A program made the position numbers and the translations under genes. DNA of 64,000 nt from Carallia brachiata. Its lineage: Eukaryota; Streptophyta; Magnoliopsida; Malpighiales; Rhizophoraceae. This document shows positions 59,001 to 64,000 of this stretch, one piece after another; within the stretch, counting starts at the first letter, position 1, and each line of letters starts with the position of its first letter. The notes beneath the pieces are model-generated. The model was not told the DNA's origin, ran no database searches, and saw only the letters and a program-made list of their open reading frames with translations. The stretch covers positions 496,001 through 560,000 of the forward strand of contig JADCRB010000153.1 in assembly GCA_021464245.1 (NCBI GenBank), given 5' to 3'.

Positions 59001-62000
59001 TTTTGTCATACATAAGAACGAATGGCTTCAAACCCTTGATGTCTACAATTGATTGTATGTTCCAAATTTAACATTTTTAGCAAGAAATATGCCTTTTTTA
59101 TTACATCAGGAAATGAAGAATAGATTATAGGATTAAAATGCCCAGAGAAAGACCAAATTTTGGATGAGTACCTGAAACAAAGCTTTTGACAGCTGTGGTC
59201 TGATAGTCAATAGCTGGCGAGCTGCTTCTCGGTTTTGTGTAGCCATTGCCTGTCAGTGGGACACATACAAAACCAAACAAAATTACTACTAAAAACACAA
59301 TAACAGTGCACCTATACCCAAATGCATACCTTCATCTCAGAAATGATCTCTTTCAATTGGCTCCTTGACATTTTGGCCAGATGAAGTGTTATTGGATCAC
59401 TGGTCAGTGATGACTGGCTCCGTAAATTTTGATTTGACTGCACAACAGTCTGGGAACCACCTAAAGTTCCTGCCATGACCGTGGCAGCAGCTATTGCTAT
59501 ATGGAGACCAATCGGTTGATGCTGACCAGATTCCCCAAAAATTGCTGGATTCCCTACTTGCTTCTGAAGGTCTGACAGATTAAAAGAAAATGATTTAGAC
59601 CTCAATGTCTGAAAAAAAAGATAAAAAACACTAAGTATTAAACTGAGGAGGACAAAGACACAGAGCAATACTTGCAGCTAGTCCTGGTCCTCCACGTCCC
59701 TGAAAGATGCGAAAAGCCAATCCTCAGTAATACAAACTTAAGAATAAGCTGACTATTCACAACACTAGAACTCAGATTCGAAAAGCACAAGATGGCATAA
59801 GAGATAAGACTTTAATCCAGGCATTGTAAAATTAATGATCACAGTAAAATAAAGCACAACATTAGCCACAATGTAAATAAATCATTTTCATTTTGATCAA
59901 TTCTTTGCTCTTCTGACCATGATGAGGAGCATCTCTTGTCACAGGGTACAACGAGATGCAATTGGCAAAGGAAGGAAAAGGCTTCTTTATATTCATTTGT
60001 TGCACAACGATTCCAAAGAGTCAAGGAAGGTAGCACTACAGAGTGTGACCAAGAATACCATGGAAAATTACAGTAGCTTATAAGCATCCCTACAGGGAAA
60101 GTTAGCTGCCTGACCTGATGCAGACAAAGCACAAAGAATCCCGAATCTGAATTTCTTCTAATATCTAAATGACTATTACTACCTTTTCTAGCAAAGCAGA
60201 CAACATATAACTATGCTAGAGTAACCGATTGATCAACAGATCATCGTCAATGTCAACTAGCAGGTCAACTAGCAGGATTTTACATATTAGTTAGGAAAAG
60301 ATAAGATCCATCTTTATATGCCACCATGCCAATCAGAAGCCCAAAGGAATTTTACATGATGACAAACAAACCTATCACACTGAGCAAGATAATAAATATC
60401 CAAAGATTCCGATGCAACATGTTGCATCCAAAAGATTCACTTTCTAGATTGAGCCTAGGGCAGTTCCACAATATGGCAGATGTTAATTTAACTATGATCT
60501 TGCTCTGACCTTAGCAGCTGTAATCTCCAAGAAAATATCAAATTGGGTAAATTGATGCAACAATGTGATACTTCAAGTTACAAGGAAACAGAATTATATA
60601 AGCAGTCAAAACATCAGATGAGACTTCATTTTACCTGTTCTCGACTTCTATCTGCATTTTTGTCATTTTCAGCAAAATCCACTCGCAACTGCCGCCCATT
60701 GATCTCATACCCTTGAAGATTACGACGAGCACTTAATGCTGTCTCTTCATCCTTGTACTCGCAGAATCCATAACCTTTGGGTTTCCCAGTTTCTTTATCA
60801 ATGACTAATCTGAAATACAAGAAAATATTAATTTTTTTTATAAACAAATTACTTTCGATTGTAAAATATTAATTTTTTTTGATAAACAAATTACTTTCAA
60901 TTGTTAAAATATGAAGAGTGCAAAACACTGCTATCCTTAAAAATAAACAAAATGGAGAATGAATGATGAAAGATACCAGATAACCAACCCATCTAAATTA
61001 TCATTCTACATAGACATGGTCCTGTTGAAACTAACAAGCAAATTTGCCTTCAATGTAAATGTCAAGAAACAAGCTGCAGATGACTTGAAAGGCCCTAATG
61101 CTTATTAGCAAAAGAATCGTAGTGGACAATTACAGCATATAGACCGTCACATAGACGATGAAGAAAGGGTTTCATCAAACAAGCTTTGGTAGAATGATTG
61201 ATTACCTTTGACAATCCCCATTTACATCTCTAATGGGCTACTTACATTACAATTTCACTGACAATAAGCCATATTTAGCTTTCATTATAGTATACATATT
61301 TAGATCCATTCCCAATGATCTCTTCATCAAAGTTAATAAAACTAATTCACCTCAGGCATGGTCACAACTTACAACTATCAATATTCAACCGATTTAAATT
61401 CTAAATATTTTGCTTTCATTCAGTGTACTGCCATTGTAAAATAAGGGCTTGAATCAGCTTCTCGAACAAATCCAGAAACTCCCAAAGGGCAAAAGAACTA
61501 CAATAATTGCATCAACCCCCATCAAAACATTCTTTCCTTAAAATTCACAATTTAGTTAATTGCGGCTATCAAGACTTCCTCTTTGTTATAGTCTCATAGC
61601 CATCTCTTTTTTCCTACTGTCTTTAGCACAAACAATCTCCATATTCCTCTGTAGTTCAGGCAGAGGCCCGCAAATCTGACACCTAAAACTCATCTTGAGA
61701 GTGCTCTCTCAGATGTATTTACTCCCGCAGCCTCATTGGAGAATATGGTCTCCTGCAAATGTGAGCCTCCCCTCCCTATCCCTCCAGTTTATGTATAAGA
61801 GACTGCAATCAATCTTTCCATATCCACATTGCAAAAGCAGCGCTTAACTTCAGATTACATAATATAGAGTGCCAAAAAACAACTAAAAGATTGGAACTTT
61901 ACACTAATCTACCATTATCCACTCCACTCCCCGAATGCAAAACACAAATTAGAAAATGGCTGGCATTATTTGCTACACCACACGCGCACACACACACATA

Positions 62001-62465
62001 AAATCGACCGAAAACTGACCTGAAAGACACAACAGGGCCGACCTCCCTGCAAATATCAATAAGCTGTTCCTCGGTGGCATCATATGGTATATTACCAACT
62101 GTCAAAACAAAACAAAAGACTTAAGAGCGCCAGTAATTGTTCAAACAAACAAGAAATTCAAACACTTTGAATCTCCAATCAAAGACAATCTTCGAGTTCC
62201 ACTGACCATACCAAAGTTATATCAATTTTCTCAATACATAATTAGATATGCAATACTTCTTAAATTCAACAAAGGAACAGAGAAAAAAAAAAAAAAACGT
62301 TGAACAAGGATGTCAATTATATAAAAAATCGGTACCGACCCACAGATGCTATGACCAACAACCTGTCGAGCACTTTTTCTTGTGTTAAAAAAAAAAAGCA
62401 CAGAGAGAGAGAGAGAAAGAGTTGAGGGTACCAAAAACGCATCGATGCTGAGAAGAGGAGGCCAT
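56054..62465 (-). CDS. CSTF64: Cleavage stimulation factor subunit CstF64
   Basis: RNA-binding subunit of the cleavage stimulation factor, which recognises U/GU-rich elements downstream of poly(A) sites in the nucleus. Ten exons join in frame: 62432-62465, 62020-62098, 60635-60809, 59672-59699, 59330-59571, 59172-59249, 58734-58769, 58141-58644, 57255-57554 and 56054-56197; 539 residues. The N-terminal RRM (about 10-88) has RNP2 VFVGNIPY (10-17) and RNP1 KGYGFCEY (49-56). A hinge follows ([35 protein letters not shown]). A long Pro/Gln-rich middle comes from exon 8. The last exon encodes the conserved C-terminal helical bundle ([20 protein letters not shown]). An alternative acceptor lies 37 bases before exon 5. 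Intron 9 carries an Au-type SINE. The start at 62465 ([11 protein letters not shown]) matches plant CstF64. Confidence 0.96.
56785..56945 (+). mobile_element. Au-type SINE fragment in a CstF64 intron
   Basis: On the plus strand, GGTCACAAGTTCAAGTCGC (B-box region) is followed by AAAACAGCTTTTTGTAAA, GGGCAAGGTTGCATAAAT, TGACCCTTCTACAAGAGCCC and CCCATGCACCTAGACCC, then a T run. This order matches the Au SINE as I remember it from angiosperms. The 5' A-box part is poorly preserved. It lies in the intron 56198-57254, opposite in orientation to the gene. Confidence 0.65.
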
Positions 62466-64000
62466 GAATTCTAGCAAGACAACAAGAAGAAGAAGGAGAA
62501 GAAGAAGAAGCAGTACTTCTTCTTCTTCTTCTCCACATTTATCGCCGGATGATAATAGTTGATAATTTTTTTGTAAAATAAATACAATAAATCAAGAAAA
62601 TCTTGAATTCTCGAAAGGGTGAATATATATGCCTACGAATCGGAAAATCAAGAATCGGCGGAGCGAGGCGGGGAGACAGGCGGACCGTTTCCTTCGATTT
62701 CTCGCTTTTTCGTAAAAAAATAAAACCTTGTTTGGGAGAATTTCTAGTCTGAGAAGAAGAAGCGAAAACCAAACCGAAAAAAAAAAAAAAGAAAGGACGC
62801 ACGAGAAAAAGAGAAAGAAACAAAAGAGGAGTGGGAAATCTGTTAATTAATAAAAAAAATCTGGATTTTCGAAGAGATTAACAATAATCATATCACATCT
62901 CTTCCTCCCCATCAATCATTCAATTGCCACCATTCTTCTTTGCTGTATATTCTTCTTCTTCTTCTTCTCTTTTTTAATCCACATTTGACAAGAAGAGAGA
63001 TCGTCAACACTTATTATAATAATGATTTTTATGATTTTAATAATTCTACTATTTCGGAGATTATCCGATTATCCATATGTATATTGTTCTTGTTCGCCTA
63101 TGAGAAAAAGTCGTAAATTTTTCCAAAATTATTAGGCTATCAAAATTTTTTTTAAAAAAATCTTTACATAGCAAACTGAAAGTTCGAATCCTCCCTCCAG
63201 CATTTGCCCCTTATATTTAAATGTATGAAATTTCTCACCCAATGGACTTAAAAGATCCAGTGGGTTGGATGTTGAGTTTTACATTTGACGATTACTATAA
63301 TTTATTATGGGTGAGTTACGTTTGGATCTATCAGTATTAGAGTGACAGATTCTTCTTATAAAGAAGTTGAATGAGGACATCATCATCAGGTGACCTCGAT
63401 CTCGGTGCATAGGTGCGATAACTAAATATACTTGCGAACACATTTTTTAAATCTAAAAAAAAAATATAAAACATTTATGTACTGATGTTTGTTTAAATTA
63501 TAAATATCTAATTATGAATATTTTAGTTGTTAAAATTTAAATTTTTAATTTAAAAGTTTTAAATTCTAAACGATAGAAAGAAGGGTGTAAGATTTATGAA
63601 AAAATGATAGTTATTTATCGTTTAATTTATAGTCTAATAAATTTTTTAGTGAACAAAAAAAAAAATCTAATTATTAATTCAAATTCTAATTTTTTTTTAC
63701 AATAAACTTACACATTATGTAGTAGTTGACATTAATTAGTAGTTAATTTGTAGTTTTTTTAAAAAATATTTTAAAAGAATTAAACTTTCACCATATATCT
63801 AATTAACTCAATTACGATCTAAGATATATTGTAGTTTACTCAATTCATGTTAATAATTATTCACAATTGTCTAAAATTCACGCAACGCAAATACTCATAA
63901 TTAAGAAAAAATAAATATAATTTTTATAAAAGAAAAAATAATTCTAAATTCCTTTCTTGTTTTTTAAGAGAAGAGAAATTTTTTTCTAAAATTACCTTTA
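62466..64000. other. CstF64 leader, promoter and AT-rich right edge
   Basis: The first 60-70 bases contain a GAA/CTT microsatellite (62478-62530) in the CstF64 leader. Another CTT run lies near 62949-62968. The rest is AT-rich, with a B-box-like AGTTCGAATCC near 63181-63191 that may be a SINE trace. No gene was recognised. Confidence 0.6.

Overview
This window is nuclear DNA from a eudicot plant. The evidence is genes split by many short AT-rich introns, canonical plant gene families (SERK receptor kinase, chloroplast ATP synthase delta, exocyst SEC6, CstF64), tRNA-derived SINE remnants and an L1-type plant LINE. I cannot name the species. No CRISPR array, bacterial operon, rRNA or intact tRNA gene was seen.

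Layout. 503-3470 (-): 5' two-thirds of an AAMP-like WD40 gene that runs off the left edge. 4236-4994 (+): intronless chloroplast ATP synthase delta subunit, head-to-head with the WD40 gene. 4995-8304: AT-rich spacer with a 620 bp Mutator-like foldback element (9 bp target duplication) and a probable SINE. 8525-11713 (+): IST1-like ESCRT-III/Vps4 regulator, six exons. 13098-18589 (-): complete eleven-exon SERK co-receptor kinase. 18590-25560: long gene-poor AT-rich tract. 25668-26366 (+): a three-exon gene, found by joining splice sites, for a 102-residue secreted-peptide precursor of no family I recognise. 27221-38492 (-): 25-exon SEC6 gene with one GC-AG intron. 40440-42720 (-): two-exon Gfo/Idh/MocA-type oxidoreductase. 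44059-50052: a full-length but dead LINE bounded by a 14 bp target-site duplication. 54471-55195 (+): an intron-containing small heat shock protein gene with a scrambled N-terminal frame. 56054-62465 (-): ten-exon CstF64 with an Au-type SINE in an intron. 62466-64000: 5' leader and AT-rich spacer.

The genes are unrelated housekeeping and signalling loci: energy (ATP synthase), membrane traffic (IST1-like, SEC6), receptor signalling (SERK, possibly the secreted peptide), mRNA 3' processing (CstF64) and stress (sHSP). They form no operon or pathway. All exon joins were worked out by hand from GT/AG (or GC/AG) sites, preserved frame and family conservation; transcription start and polyadenylation sites are not established.

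The most interesting items are the orphan peptide gene with its TATA box and duplicated promoter segment, the sHSP with an intron and compensating frame changes, the Mutator-like foldback element, and the LINE whose premature stops all fit C-to-T or G-to-A decay.
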